Source of the DNA: Mastigias papua
Taxonomy: Eukaryota; Cnidaria; Scyphozoa; Rhizostomeae; Mastigiidae
Length of the DNA: 64,000 nt
Direction: 5' to 3'
Assembly (NCBI GenBank): GCA_964019165.1
Contig: OZ025276.1
Span: 2,975,840 to 3,039,839, forward strand
Shown here: piece by piece, positions 24,401-36,230 of the stretch
Numbering within the stretch: the stretch's first letter is position 1
Layout of the letters: each line of letters opens with the position of its first letter
The notes under the pieces: generated by a model
What the model was told of the DNA's origin: nothing
The model's input: the letters and a program-made list of their open reading frames with translations, nothing else
Database searches by the model: none
Translations under genes and position numbers: made by a program

Positions 24401-26133
24401 GAAAGAATGTTGCAGCAGTTGAACCACGATCAGCGGCACATTCATGATACCATTGTCAATGCCATTGCAGCACACTCTCATCAGACATGTTACTTTGTGG
24501 ATGGACCAGCAGGTAAAGGTAAGACCTTTCTTTACAATACGTTAGTCCATAACCTTCAGGCTTTAGGAATAAAGGTGAAATGTATGGCATATTCTGGGAT
24601 TGCCAGCACATTGCTCATCAATGGAGCCACAGCACACTCAACATTTCAAATTCCCATCCAATTACTGCCTGATTCTACATGTAATAAAAAAAAGGCAAAG
24701 TGCAAGAGCTCAAATTCTAAGGGAGACAACAATATTTATTTGGGATGAAGCATCAATGATCCCAGCAGATGCATTAAAAGCAGTTGATGTCCTCCTAAGA
24801 GACATTACCCAGGTTAATAGACCGTTTGGAGGTAAGTATATGTTTCTTGGGGGTGACTTTCGCCAAGTTCTTCCAGTTGTTCCCAGAGCAGGTAGAGAAG
24901 GCACAGTTCGCCAGTGCATCAAATATTCTCATCTTTGGGCACATTCATCACTTTCAACTGGTTACAAACATGAGAGCCATTCAAGATCAAACATACAGAC
25001 AGTTTTCTGAATGGCTCTTAAGGCTTGGCACAGGTGACGAGGTACATGATGAGCATGATCAAATCACACTTTCAGCAGATGTCATGTCCCAGTCACTGGA
25101 AAACATGATCAATTTTGTCTACCCTCGCACACAACCAGGTGATGCAGCTCTCATGCAAGATCCGTTATACATGTCAGACCGCTGCTGCTTAACACCATTG
25201 AATGAGAATTCACATGCAAGTAATGATATGATTCTCAGCCATTTGCAGGGACCAGTGCACACATATCTCAGCACAGACAGAGTTGTCACTGATGATCCAG
25301 AAGAAGCAGCAGCATATGCAATAGAGTTCCTGAATGCACAAACACCAGGTGGACTACCAAAGCATAAACTGGAACTCAAGGTAGGAACTTTCACAATTTC
25401 ACCTCATCTATACTATATGCAGTGTCACTTTTTTCTGAATGTCTCCCTTTGTAACTATTTTGTTGGGAACAGATTGACAGTCCCCTTTTTGTCTCTATTA
25501 TTGTTGTGTGATGGTACCTATTATATACTCCTTTCATTTCATTAAACAGATATAACATATTGCCAGCTCTCTTCATTTATATGAAAATTGGTTGCCACAT
25601 CTCATCATCCTTTCCAGTATAGCATGCGAGATAGAATTATATACTTTATACCCAATATTTCAAGTACATCATGGGCATATTGCATTCTTCATCTTTCTTC
25701 ATTATTTTTCCAATAGGTTGGTGCCACCATAATTTTATTAAGGAACATTAATCCTAAAAAAGGACTGTGCAATGGCACCCGTCTCATAGTCAGAGACTTG
25801 CAAAGACATGTAATTTGTGCAGAAATCATAACAAGTGAGCACAGAGGCCAGTATGTTATGCTACCAAAGATAGCACTCACGTCGCAAGATTCTGCTCTGC
25901 CAATCAATATTGCCAGATGTCAATTTCCTGTAAGACTTGCATACTGCCTTACTATCAATAAAGCACAAGGTCAGTCATTAAGGTATGTAGGTGTTTATCT
26001 TCCAAAACCAGTCTTAAGTCATGGTCAGTTGTACGTAGCAATATCCAGAGCAAAATCATTTGCTGGCCTCAAAGTCTTCACATCGAGTGGAAGAACAACC
26101 AGTAATGTTGTCTATCGTGAAGGTCTTGCATGA
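21401..26133 (+). pseudogene. Helitron Rep/helicase (RepHel)
   Basis: The start at ATG 21,401 (MPRLRRARVNNRRRR) is preferred to 21,353 because upstream residues are hydrophobic filler. The order is an N-terminal zinc motif (CPHCAARYFQEEC, 21,690), then the Rep HUH site (RGLPHAHMVLF, 23,060) and the two-Tyr motif (KYIFKYIHKGND, 23,470). The Pif1-like helicase has Walker A GPAGKGKT (24,502), Walker B FIWDEAS (24,737), GGDFRQVLPV (24,849) and the C-terminal INKAQGQSLRYVGVYLP. One intron, 25,381-25,716 (GTAGGA...CAATAG), joins LELK to VGATIILLRN. Breaks: in-frame TGA at 22,259 and 23,645, a frameshift at an A-run near 24,690, another near 24,950. Rep nicks and joins DNA in rolling-circle transposition. 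Confidence 0.93.
25381..25716 (+). other. Spliceosomal intron in the Helitron helicase
   Basis: Starts GTAGGA after CTCAAG and ends TTTTTCCAATAG. Removing it keeps the helicase frame and joins two conserved halves of the Pif1 domain. Length 336 bp. Confidence 0.85.
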
Positions 26134-26221
26134 TTCACTCTTTTGAATACATAGACATCACATGCTAAGGTATCATATGCAATGCCCGAGGACTGTTGTG
26201 TACCCAACTGTCCAGTGCTAG

Positions 26222-26360
26222 CAGAGGGCAATGCAACTCACATGTCTTGCCTGTGAACAGGTCCGCTAACCTGTTATGTGCCAACAGAGGGCAATTGCAA
26301 CTGACATGTCTTGCCTGTGAACAGGTCAACTAACCTGTTATGTGCCAGCAGAGGGTAACA
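26222..26360 (+). repeat. Minisatellite, 63-64-bp unit, about 2.2 copies
   Basis: CAGAGGGCAA starts at 26,222, 26,285 and (as CAGAGGGTAA) 26,349. Each unit contains the inverted word CCTGTGAACAGG, able to form a small hairpin. It lies just past the helicase stop, where a Helitron 3' region is expected. Confidence 0.8.
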
Positions 26361-26814
26361 GTTCAATTTACTTTTGCATGACCACCATGTTAAGACACCT
26401 TTCTCATGTACAGGCATTAAATCCAGACCATGTGGGTAAGAAGAAAGTTATATTCTCTATGTATTTCCTACATTTATGTGCATGTGATGCCTTATTCAAA
26501 CCAAACCACCTATTGTAAAACCTGCATATCAACTTATACATGTTATATTTCGAGCATTTCTTTACAATTCTCCTACTATATTCAAGCACTGACACAATGC
26601 TCCTTGCTTCATTATATTATGTATACTTGTATACCTTCATTTAACCAATTTCTTCGAAGCCATATAACTGAAGGACCTCTCTTTACACACAAACAGTGAG
26701 CCTTTTTCTAACATTCAAATAACTACATTTATTCGCATTTTGTAAAGGGACTATTTGTCCTTCCAGTTATATGGCAGAGAAGTAAGTATGGATTGATAAC
26801 TATTTCTGCTATCT

Positions 26815-27131
26815 ACATAGACTTTAGGTTTTGATCATATTTCTTTCCCATATATTTCTCAAATTGATTAATACCTATACATGATTTGATTAATAACTCT
26901 ACTATCAGTGTATTCTTTACATTTACGTCATATTTATATACCATATATTTGAAACATCACTTAATACCTGTACATGACTTGATTAGTAATTTTTCTATGC
27001 ATATATTCTTTAGATTTAGTTCATATTTGTATACCATAGATTGGTAAATTCCTTAATACATGAACATGATTTGATTAGTAATAGTACTATGTATATACTC
27101 TTTACATTTAATTCACCTTTATATCACATGT
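26815..27131 (+). repeat. Tandem repeat, about 93-bp unit, about 3.4 copies
   Basis: Each unit holds TTTACATTTA or TTTAGATTTA, TATACCATA, then TACATGATTTGATTA with small changes; the phase markers lie near 26,925, 27,010 and 27,105. AT-rich, non-coding. Confidence 0.7.
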
Positions 27132-27594
27132 ATCCTTTAAGTTTTATCATACTTGCGGTGTTCTTCGGTATTGCCTAGGGCAACATGTCGTCCTCCCGTC
27201 ACTGAGTTTTGTACCCCCAACAACATTGGCGACTTAAATCAAGCTCACATATTTCTTCCACCCCCACATTTACTCAAGGATTTCAACAACATAAATTTAA
27301 GATGATAACACTTCTCAGACCCTCAATGGCAACATAGCGTCTCCTTGCTCCTACACAACTCATTGAAATGAGGAATACTCAAACAAAGGATGCTCCTTGA
27401 CGTGGTGTTTGAGCTTTAAACCAATGCATCCGGCAAAATACCAATATACAATTCATGAACCTTCACTTATATATGAAGTAAGCTATCTCTATGTTACATG
27501 GTTAGCAGAAGCAACACAAGCAATAAGTACTTAACACATGCTTTCAAAACATAAAGAAGACTAGCAGTTTTTTGATAGTTTTTTGATTTTGATA
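27132..27594. other. No gene recognised
   Basis: AT-rich. A short palindrome TTGCCTAGGGCAA lies at about 27,170. No domain or RNA gene. Confidence 0.45.
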
Positions 27595-27623
27595 GCTACG
27601 GGGCTGAATAAGAAGAGGAGGAA

Positions 27624-27865
27624 AGCCCCGTAGCCTAGTGCAGGTATCCGAGCATTTTTTGCACACTTTTTTCTCGCAATTGTTCCGATTTGACCAATGC
27701 AATGCTGATGGTCGCGTGCTCCATCGCAGAGGCCCATGACGTCACCTTCCCGTGATCCTCATCGAAAATGCGGACCATCCTGCTTTGATGGGTGACTGCG
27801 TTAGTCTTTCCAAGGCTAATCTCCAGCTTTGATTGGGGGTAGGGGAGCCCGCGTTTAGCGGGCTA
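27624..27865 (+). repeat. Short interspersed repeat, copy 1
   Basis: 242 bp starting AGCCCCGTAGCCTAG and ending GCGTTTAGCGGGCTA, matching 42,629-42,898 along most of its length (GCAGGTATCC, CAGAGGCCCATGA, TCACCTTC, TTAGTCTTTCCAAGGCTAAT). The 3' end is a perfect hairpin, AGCCCGC-GTTTA-GCGGGCT. It is GC-rich against its surroundings. An 11-bp inverted copy of its start (GCTACGGGGCT, 27,595-27,605) sits just upstream. No tRNA B box seen, so a SINE origin is unproven. Confidence 0.75.
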
Positions 27866-28019
27866 TCACAAAACTTCTTTGTATAAGAGACCAGTGTCAA
27901 AGTGATTAGAAGTGGAATGCTCAAGGCTTTTTGAATGCAATAGTGCTGTGGTCTGTAGAAGTATTCATTTTGTGTTTAGTTCCAACTGGTATTTCATTAT
28001 ATGGCTTGACATCTGTGAC

Positions 28020-29813
28020 TTATTCACATTTATTGAGTGCATTGCTACTGCTTGCTTTCCTTGCAAATTGTGTTATCTTAGATTGAGATTTTGAACAGCC
28101 CTTTCTCCCCTTTTTACTCTCAGGAACATGTTGATATTTGACACTCTCAATTGAAGTTAAGGGTTCACAATCATTGGAAGTAGAGAGTTTATTTAGGCAA
28201 TTATCATCATTCACAGTATTCACTAAGCAGCTTTCATTCCTGGTTTTACTAATTGACATCATTATACGTTCATCATCTGAAATGCTATTATGCTCTTGCA
28301 ATGAATTATCTCTGCCTTCAAGAGAGGACCTTGATTCAAAGATAGAGGAAACAAACAAAGGGACAAAATGGTCTGGTGAATATCTACCAGATATAGCTTT
28401 TCCAGAAGAGCAAGACCAAGAGATATTTAAAACAGGAGTAAAATTATTGATGCTTCCTTGGTGTGGAATAAAAGAGGCATTGAGGAGAGGTTCTATATTA
28501 GGAGTCCCAACTTTGGGATAGCAAGATTGTATTGTTGTACCACAAGCTGAAGAGAGAGCCATGATACAAAGCAGTGTTGGCCAAACACCATCTTTGCTAT
28601 TTTCTATAGCTTCCTGTTGCACACAGTCTTGCCTGCTTGAGATATCTGGAGTGAGCAACATGGATGCAGAATCACAGAGTGCCATTTGGAAAGGGGTATG
28701 TCAAGAAGCAAACGAGCTACCACTTCTGGCATACACTTCAGGGAAGAAAGAGTGCTTAGCACAGAAAGCAGAGTTCTCAAAAATCTCAATACTTGTCTGC
28801 AATCTGAGATAATCAACTAAGCTCTCATCTCCAATCAATGCAACAGATACCCATGTCCAGTCACCCTGTAAACAATAAATACTACCTATCACCTCCCTGT
28901 GCTTCATGCCAAATGAAAAGAAATTATGGCACTGCACTATGATATGAAAGCATCTCAGGCATCTGCTATAGCAATATAGCCATATTGCTGTAGTAGATAG
29001 CTGAGATGCTTTGTATTATATTGCAGTACTATTTTGTATGTAACAACAGTGCATATGGCTTTTATGAAATAACTTTTTGCCTAGTTTTTCCTCTCCAAAC
29101 AGACGTATTTACGTGGAGATTTACATAACAAAATATAGCCTTTGCCCCTTCAAAGTTACTGTACAGGTATGTTTTGACCCCCCCCCCCACCAGGGCATGT
29201 CCTCCAGTTACAAGCTTGGTGCATAGAAGGAAACAAGTAAAGAAACAATATGATAACTTTCTTGCCACACTGAAAAGTGAACTCTATCAATGGAAAAAGT
29301 CCCCCAGGGGGTCTCTGTTGCTGTGATCCTTAGAAGACTTTCCAAAATCTCCTTATTCCATCTACAAAAATGCTGATGTTCCAATCTTGCCAGTAATAAG
29401 AGCGGCAAATTCCCTTGTATAATCGTCAAACAAGCTTGCTGCGCTGTTGGGCCTCCCTTATGGGAGACCTTCAAAGTACAGCAAGCTTCTTTGATGATTT
29501 TCTGCTTTCATAAATCTTGTAACTAAATATGTTTCAGAATTTCTACAAAATGAATTTCTTACTTTATTGCTATTACTTCAGGGTCTTCTGGAAGGGGTTC
29601 CAGGCAAGATGCAATAACAATTTTCCTATTTGACTCTGATATCAAAGATTCTGCCTTGACATCTCTTGGCAGCTGAAGGCCACAAGCAAAATTCCAATGT
29701 TTCTTTGACAGATTAATACTTTCAACAAAACTGTTCTTTGTTTCCACACAATCCAGAAGATACATCTGAATCCTTTTGGAGGGAGATATAATTTTCGGGT
29801 CCATAGTTGCCAT
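28020..29813 (-). CDS. Unrecognised multi-exon gene (possible host gene, possibly pseudogene)
   Basis: Exon 1 starts at ATG 29,813 (MATMDPKIISPSKRIQMYLL) and ends near 29,563-29,575, where two GTAA donors occur. A second exon (about 29,500 down to 29,230) reads GGPTAQQACLTIIQGNLPL and HFCRWNKEILESLLR. The last exon, from an acceptor at 28,866 (TTGTTTACAG), reads GDWTWVSVALIGDESLVDY to a Lys/Ser-rich C-terminus with QSKITQFA, similar to a PCNA-binding box. One in-frame TGA (28,701) breaks that exon. I recognise no family. Unlike its neighbours it shows no transposon domain. Boundaries between exons 2 and 3 are not resolved. Confidence 0.4.
28947..29012. repeat. 66-bp near-perfect palindrome (long hairpin)
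   Basis: Arms AAAGCATCTCAGGCATCTGC and, reversed, AAAGCATCTCAGCTATCTAC continue to the centre at about 28,980, giving a stem of about 31 bp with a few mismatches and almost no loop. It lies in an intron of the unrecognised minus-strand gene. It may be a tiny palindromic transposon or a small-RNA hairpin. Confidence 0.75.
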
Positions 29814-29863
29814 GTTGTAAATTCAAAAGTGGAGCCAAACAAGGAACTCAAACCAACATCCAA

Positions 29864-30703
29864 TGGACAATAGTAGATCTAATTGTAGAACAGACAATTG
29901 AGCTATCGAACATGGTAGACCAATCAACAATGATTATTCTCTTCCTATTGCTTTCTGATGGCTTTCATTTCCGAGTTGCGCTATTGTGTTTGACTAGGTT
30001 CCATCCAAGTTCCAACTCAATCATTTCCGATGCCTGAGAGTTTTATATCCGCTGCCTAGATTTCATTTCTGAGTTCTGAGTTCCAATGCACATGTCCATC
30101 ACAGGTACAAATTATCACTGCGCTACGGCAGGGCTAGGCACGAAAAAGCAGTTGTGCGTTTGACGTTCAATAAATTAAGCTTTTATGAAACATAACTGTA
30201 GGCTAGTACGGTTTTCATTATATTTAGTTAACATATGATAAAAGCTAAATTCACTGTCAATGTCATTGTGATGACTATTATTTTTCTTCGAAAATCTGAC
30301 TGAGTTCCAGGCAGCAGGGAGCTCAGTCTGGATCCGCCACTGTAATAGTTGATGAATTACTGAATAAATTTTTGTCTGTTTTAGAAGACTTATCAGAGTC
30401 AAGAGGTAACATAAGTGAAATGGCATCACTTGGATATAGAAGCTGCTCCTAGTTATAAAGTTGTGTTATAGCTTTGCAGGATGCCAACTATTGCTATTTC
30501 ATGATGTCTTCATAGAAGCTTCTGATAGTCCATGAGCAGAGCACTAGCATTTCTGATATTGAACAATATTTTCCATCATTCGAGATAAATAGGCATACCA
30601 TTGCTATTCCTTTTGAGCATGTTCCATCTATAAATCATATAGCATTTTGAAGGTCTTTTAAAGAATGGAAGTATTGCCAATATGAACTGCAGAAGTTGTA
30701 GGG
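29864..30703. other. No gene recognised
   Basis: Short frames on both strands without recognisable domains. The KDZ gene probably begins within or after this stretch, but its first exon was not identified. Confidence 0.4.
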
Positions 30704-30976
30704 TAAAGAATGGATGGAATGCCCCCCATGTTTTGAAAGACAGCACTCAGTCCATGCAGAGGCTAACAGCAAGCTGAAGCGGCTTATGAAATCTGGGTGG
30801 TAGGTTGATTTCATGTTTATCTTTTTACATTACCCCAGTGGAATCAGGCTATAGTTTCTTCTAATCATCCTTCACTGTGATAAATGCCTGAGGGACATTA
30901 CATACCATAGCCAGTAGAACAGAATGAATTCCTATCATCTATCAAATCTCTTCAGTGACTTTGATATGAACACAAC

Positions 30977-31045
30977 TGTGGTGTAATGGTAACACTTCTC
31001 TGGAAGGTTCAGGGAGATTCCAGGGTCAAATCCTGGCAGATGCAT
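30977..31045 (+). other. tRNA-like sequence (tRNA relic or tRNA-derived SINE head)
   Basis: TGGTGTAATGGTAACACTTC resembles a D arm/A box. CCAGGGTCAAATCCTGG is a perfect 5-bp T stem with a 7-base loop, but the loop begins G instead of T. A weak anticodon stem (TCTC/GAGA) lies between. No acceptor stem forms, so it is not a working tRNA. It lies in a KDZ intron. Confidence 0.4.
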
Positions 31046-31528
31046 TGTCATGAAGGCATTTGATATGGAATAGAGATTAGGAGGGAATTGATTAATAAGT
31101 GCTTTTTTGTAGCATGCTTGATAAATTAATTTTAATACTGATTAATAACAGAGTATGGAAAAGGACTATTTATCATACAATTGTAAGATAACTCCTGTCT
31201 TATCAAGCTCTAGAGGTAGCTCTTACAACCAAGGAAAATTTGTCATATGGAATCAGAAGGTTGAAGAGTTTGTTAGAAAGATAAGAAAGACAACAACAGT
31301 ATGTGATCCCAACTTTTAATTGTGAACCTTTTCAGTATTGCTACAGATGTAGTATTCCTATATATAGGAATCATTGTAGAAATCTGACCATATGTTTCAG
31401 CTGTGAAAAATTTGTGTTTCCTTAGCTGTCATTCCTCTTCATTTATGTAAATGCAATAATGATGTTGAAATGCTGTAAAATTTCCTCTGCGTCATTTCCT
31501 CTTCTGTTCTGTAACTATTTTTACAATA

Positions 31529-31765
<237 letters not shown>

Positions 31766-32104
31766 TGTAGGATGTCAGAACTGACAACAGTTGTGGAGAC
31801 AGTATTTGGAATGCTGCTGCAAATATTGCACGTCAAAAAGCAAAGCTGGATGAAACAGGGTTGTATTTATGTGCATGCAGACACCACATTGCACGAAAAG
31901 CCTTTGAATATGTTTCAAGGGGAGATTTATGCACACCCATTGTACCTTCAAAAGCACTTTGCAAGTCCAAAGCAGATTGGCTACTTTTGGCAAGATGTAA
32001 TTTGCCAGTATTGGCCCTGGCTAAGAAGGGTTGATCATGATGTTGCAGATAAACTGATGCCAGTATTGTCAGGCATGCATGGAAAGGGACATTGGTACTG
32101 TGAG

Positions 32105-32220
32105 GTAATAGTCAGAAATGAACCATTACAGCAGATTTGCTATATCTCAATATGCTGCATCTATCATACCTGTTCTTTGTACTTACAGGTTAATATGGAA
32201 ACATTTGCCATCTGTTTTAG
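32105..32220 (+). other. Intron in the KDZ transposase gene
   Basis: Donor GAG|GTAATAG and acceptor CATCTGTTTTAG|ATTATTTGG. Removal joins GHWYCE to [10 protein letters not shown] in frame, the order expected in the family. 116 bp. Confidence 0.8.
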
Positions 32221-32362
32221 ATTATTTGGGGAGGTAGATGGGTTGAAGGCACTGGACTGACCACAGGTGAAGACGTGGAACTGGTGAACAGCTACATATC
32301 CAAGCTGGCTTTGGTAACTAAACGGATGTTACCAGAAGTTATTTTGCATACAGAGACTTGTG

Positions 32363-32512
<150 letters not shown>

Positions 32513-34755
32513 TGTAAATGCAGTTGAGTGTTTGTTTCAGATGTGTCTGTAAATACACACTGCTTTAACAAAGAACCATATCTTTTAAGATGGGAAGAAT
32601 TACTTACTGAATGCATAATGCATTGGAATAACAGGAAAATCTTGAATCTTCCTGCACAGCTGGCGAAAAGATACAAAAGGGTTAGGGCATCATGACTTAG
32701 TTGACATCAATGACAGTTTTAAGTATAGTTTGTAATGTTACTGAATGATATATGACAAGCGAAGAGAATTGCATTTGCATAGAACCATCATCGTTGCTAC
32801 AAAACACTGTTCTTAGTAGTTATTTATTGCGCTTGCCGTAGTTATTGTACCAATTCTAGGCTTGTTGTGAAAGCAGCATTGAATGCAGTCGCATTGATTT
32901 CGATAGATGGAAGTTGGATTTACAGGAGTTTGCTAGAGGTCAGTGAAGGACATTTTGCAATTGTGATAAAGATGAAACTTGTTTCCTTCACTCTATACTA
33001 AGATGCCTATATGATACTTTATGCCAAACCAATCATATTGCTTGAATTTGTACCACGTGACCTGATCCGCATACATGATCTCCTCCCAGGGTATTTGTCC
33101 CATGGCCCCCACATTTCAGTTGAGGGTAGCCATGTGGGTCTACCAGTGGCATAAGAAGAGATATGATTTATATCATTTTTCTTTGCAGAGTTATTCAACT
33201 TTCTTCCCATTGCCATTCACAGCCAATCTGTTGCTCCTCCATGCTGGACCGTGTGTTGTCAGTTTTGGGAGCGGTCCTGTAGGACTAAGTAGCTGTGTGT
33301 GTTATGGCGAGGAGAATTTGGTTGCAGTTCTCCCTGGTAAGCCTCCTCTATTTTCCTGACATGGGTTGATTTAAGAAGTCATGTATATCCTTTGTCCATT
33401 TCATCCGTATTCTACTGTTGCCAGCCACTTATTTCCATATCTTTCACTGAGATTCAGCCACCTTCCCTTGGGTGTATTACCACCATGGCAGTTCTTTTCA
33501 AAGTTGTTTGATTCTGTGTACTAAATCACATTGCTTTTACGGCTAAAGTTTGAAAACACATTGAACATATGTGTGACTTTGCATTCCGTGCTAGATTATG
33601 GCAGGTTGTTTGCTTCTCATGCCTATTTAGATGACATGGAATGGCGAGTGTGCTTGCTGCTTTCAGTTGGCAATGTTTTGATTAAGACTACCGTATAGTT
33701 GTCGTGTGACTTGCAGGAAAATTTCATCGTTCTGCTTCCATTGTAATGCTTTTTTCGCTTGATTTCATTCGCTAAGTTATCCTACTTTTCTTACTACATT
33801 GTGATGAAATGAGTACGGTATGTTTACTGTTGTATTCCTTGCTAGCTTGGACTTTATGTATTGCTTTTACCGCATGTATGAATGACATAAGATATGGTTT
33901 TTTTGGGGATAAAGTCTTGGTATGTGGAATGCTTTCACTGAAGTATGTATAGGGCTATTGCTGAATTTTGTTTAGCCTAATTTTGCAGTTTTTACTGTCA
34001 CTCTTTACTTTGTCATAGTTTGTACTGTGAAATGCAAGGGGATTCCCAAGTTCATCTCAAGATCGCAGATACCTATTGTCCTATTTTGTGGAATTTAATT
34101 GCGGTCTTTTGAGGGTGATTCCATAACTTTGCTTCAGGGGCAATAAGATCACGGCAGTTTTTCTCCTCAGCATTGCTTGATTTTCTCTTCTATCTTACCA
34201 CTTTGTTACAGCAGAAGTATGGTTATGATATTGAGGAAGTATTTCATGCAATATTTGCTGATGTATTAAGAGCTTTTAGCTTGCTCTTGACTCTTAGTAT
34301 ATGCACATGAGTTGTATGTTAGGATGTATCTAGAGTTAGGGCACTTTGTTTATATTTGAGATATCGCCCTTCCAGTTGAATATACTCCTTGATTTTATCA
34401 TACACATTTTACTGGTAAACACTAAGATGTTACTACCTTTATTCTCAGCTCAGTAACTCTCTTTTCATTTTGTTTTCGCATTATTTACAGTAAGCTTCAT
34501 AGTTATTTCCACTATAGATGGTAGAGTTATTCTGGTCAAGTCAAATTTAAGGGGTTCTATTAGGGCCTTTTTGCAAGGACGTAGGGTCACCCTCCTAGGA
34601 GGGTCACCCTACCAGAAGGGTCAAAACATAGCCCTACTTTACAAGTAAACTTGTTAAGAAGGGTCACCCTAGGGGTAGGGCTAGCTGTCATGGTCTTCGG
34701 AGAGTTGTTATCAGCCTCTGTTTGACTGCAAACAGCCGCTGCACAGATAAAAAAA

Positions 34756-36000
34756 ATGGCGAACGAGTGGCTTCTTGCAATGCAATCTGTTTTGCTCTTG
34801 TTGTCACTGTTAACTGCTGTTCTTCAGTGCTATAGCCTGTTGTTTTCACTGTTAATTGCTCAAAGACATCTCCTATCTCGTATGGCATTTCAAACCACTA
34901 TCCAGTGCTCTGTCGCGCTAGCAAGACAACGCTATCGGCAAAGAATAGTTGTTCGTCATCGGAGAAGGTTTCGGAAGATGCCAGGAAGAAGTGAACAATG
35001 GTGGAGGATTCTTTTGGAGGGCATTCTTCCAGACACTGAATCGAGGAAGAACTTTAGAGTGGATCGTGACATATTCATGAAAATAGCCAATGATTTACGA
35101 CCATACCTTAGGCCACGAAGAGGCCCTCGAGGAAAAGACGTGTTGTCAGTTGAAAAGCAGCTTGACCTGACACTATATTATTTAAAAGACCAAGGCTCAT
35201 TGGCAATGACTGCGAATTCTTTTGGTGTTGCTCTGTGTACTGTATCTTTCATAGTCCAAAAAGTTTGTGGCATTATCACCACTGTTTTAGGACCACAGTA
35301 CATAAAGCTGCCTTCAACACCTAATGAAATGGCTGAGTTAGTGCGTGGGATGGAACAGCGGTATGGATTTCCTCAAGGATTTGGCTGTGTAGATGGGACC
35401 CATATACATATATCTCAGCCAAGAGAATCCCCACATGACTATTGGAGCTACAAACAAAAATATACTTTAAATTGCCAAGCAGTTTGTGATTGGAGAGGTA
35501 GATTTATTGACTGTGAAGTGAAATGGCCTGGTAGTGTTCATGATGGACGAGTTTTTGCCAAGTCAAAAATAAACAAGTTGTTGCAGCAGGAAAAGATACC
35601 CATGTTGTAAAAAGAAAGTCTCCCAGGACATGATAAAATTCCAGTTGCATTGCTAGGAGACCCTGCCTACCCCCTTCTACCTTATTGCATGAAAGAGTAC
35701 CCTAATCCAAGAACAAATGAAGAAGTTATTTTCAACAGCATGCTAAGGAGTTGTAGAAATCCTATTGAATGTGCTTTTGGGAGACTAAAAGCAAGATGGC
35801 AAATTGTGAACAGAAGGATTGATATGGGTCTTACGAATGTTCAATCAATAATCTATTCCTGTTTTGTTCTCCACAATATTTGTGAAACACTAAATGGGAA
35901 TAGTGTGGATGATGATGCTGTTGGAAGGCAACTAGAATATGACAGGTTACAGCCCCAGACCACCTCTATTCTTTCAATACTGCTCAAGGGTCCTGTGTGA
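34756..36000 (+). pseudogene. Harbinger DDE transposase (one in-frame stop)
   Basis: ATG 34,756 opens a frame running to 36,000 with a single TAA at 35,608. The DDE nuclease is clear: FGCVDGTHIHI (first Asp, about 35,391), [10 protein letters not shown] (second Asp, 35,659) and [14 protein letters not shown] (Glu, 35,767), with a helix-turn-helix-like region (LTLYYLKDQGSLAMTANSFG) before it. The first 40 residues are unusually hydrophobic (LLLLSLLTAVLQCYSLLF) compared with normal Harbinger N-termini, so Met at 34,882 or 34,978 may be the true start. Apart from the TAA the protein looks intact. It would cut and paste the element at TTA/TAA sites. Confidence 0.9.
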
Positions 36001-36230
36001 GGAACATCATACCTTTGCACTATAAAGAACACATTCCACATTAACAACAATATGATTTTATAATTCATTCAGATTTTCTCATGCATGAACTTGAATAGTA
36101 AATTGTTGTGGTTCAAGAGAATAAGCATATTAAAGATAAGAAGTTTTGTTTTTATTCATTACTTTAGAATAGTGACTGCAAACTATTCCCTCTCTGGCTG
36201 TACAAAAATCTTACAATAGGAAATATACAT

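Larger units (their letters stand above)
16709..27131 (+). mobile_element. Helitron, near-complete, decayed (3' end not fixed)
   Basis: The coding core at 21.4-26.1 kb is a Helitron Rep/helicase. The likely 5' end is TC at 16,709: the first 72 bp (TCACTTTATACTAAG, to 16,780) are shared with a second copy starting at 32,988, and Helitrons begin with TC and make no target duplication. Some 4.6 kb of non-coding leader separates this end from the Rep start; it carries a MITE and large tandem repeats. I could not fix a CTRR 3' end with its hairpin, so the right boundary given (end of tandem repeats) is approximate. Confidence 0.6.

Noticed and set aside
26222..27131. CRISPR array
   Set aside because: Repeats are contiguous tandem units without unique spacers, in a eukaryotic setting.
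27165..27180. TTGCCTAGGGCAA palindrome as the Helitron 3' hairpin
   Set aside because: No CTRR end follows at the usual distance and there is no second copy to confirm the border.
30977..31045. Working tRNA gene
   Set aside because: Good T arm but no acceptor stem, and the T loop lacks the first T.
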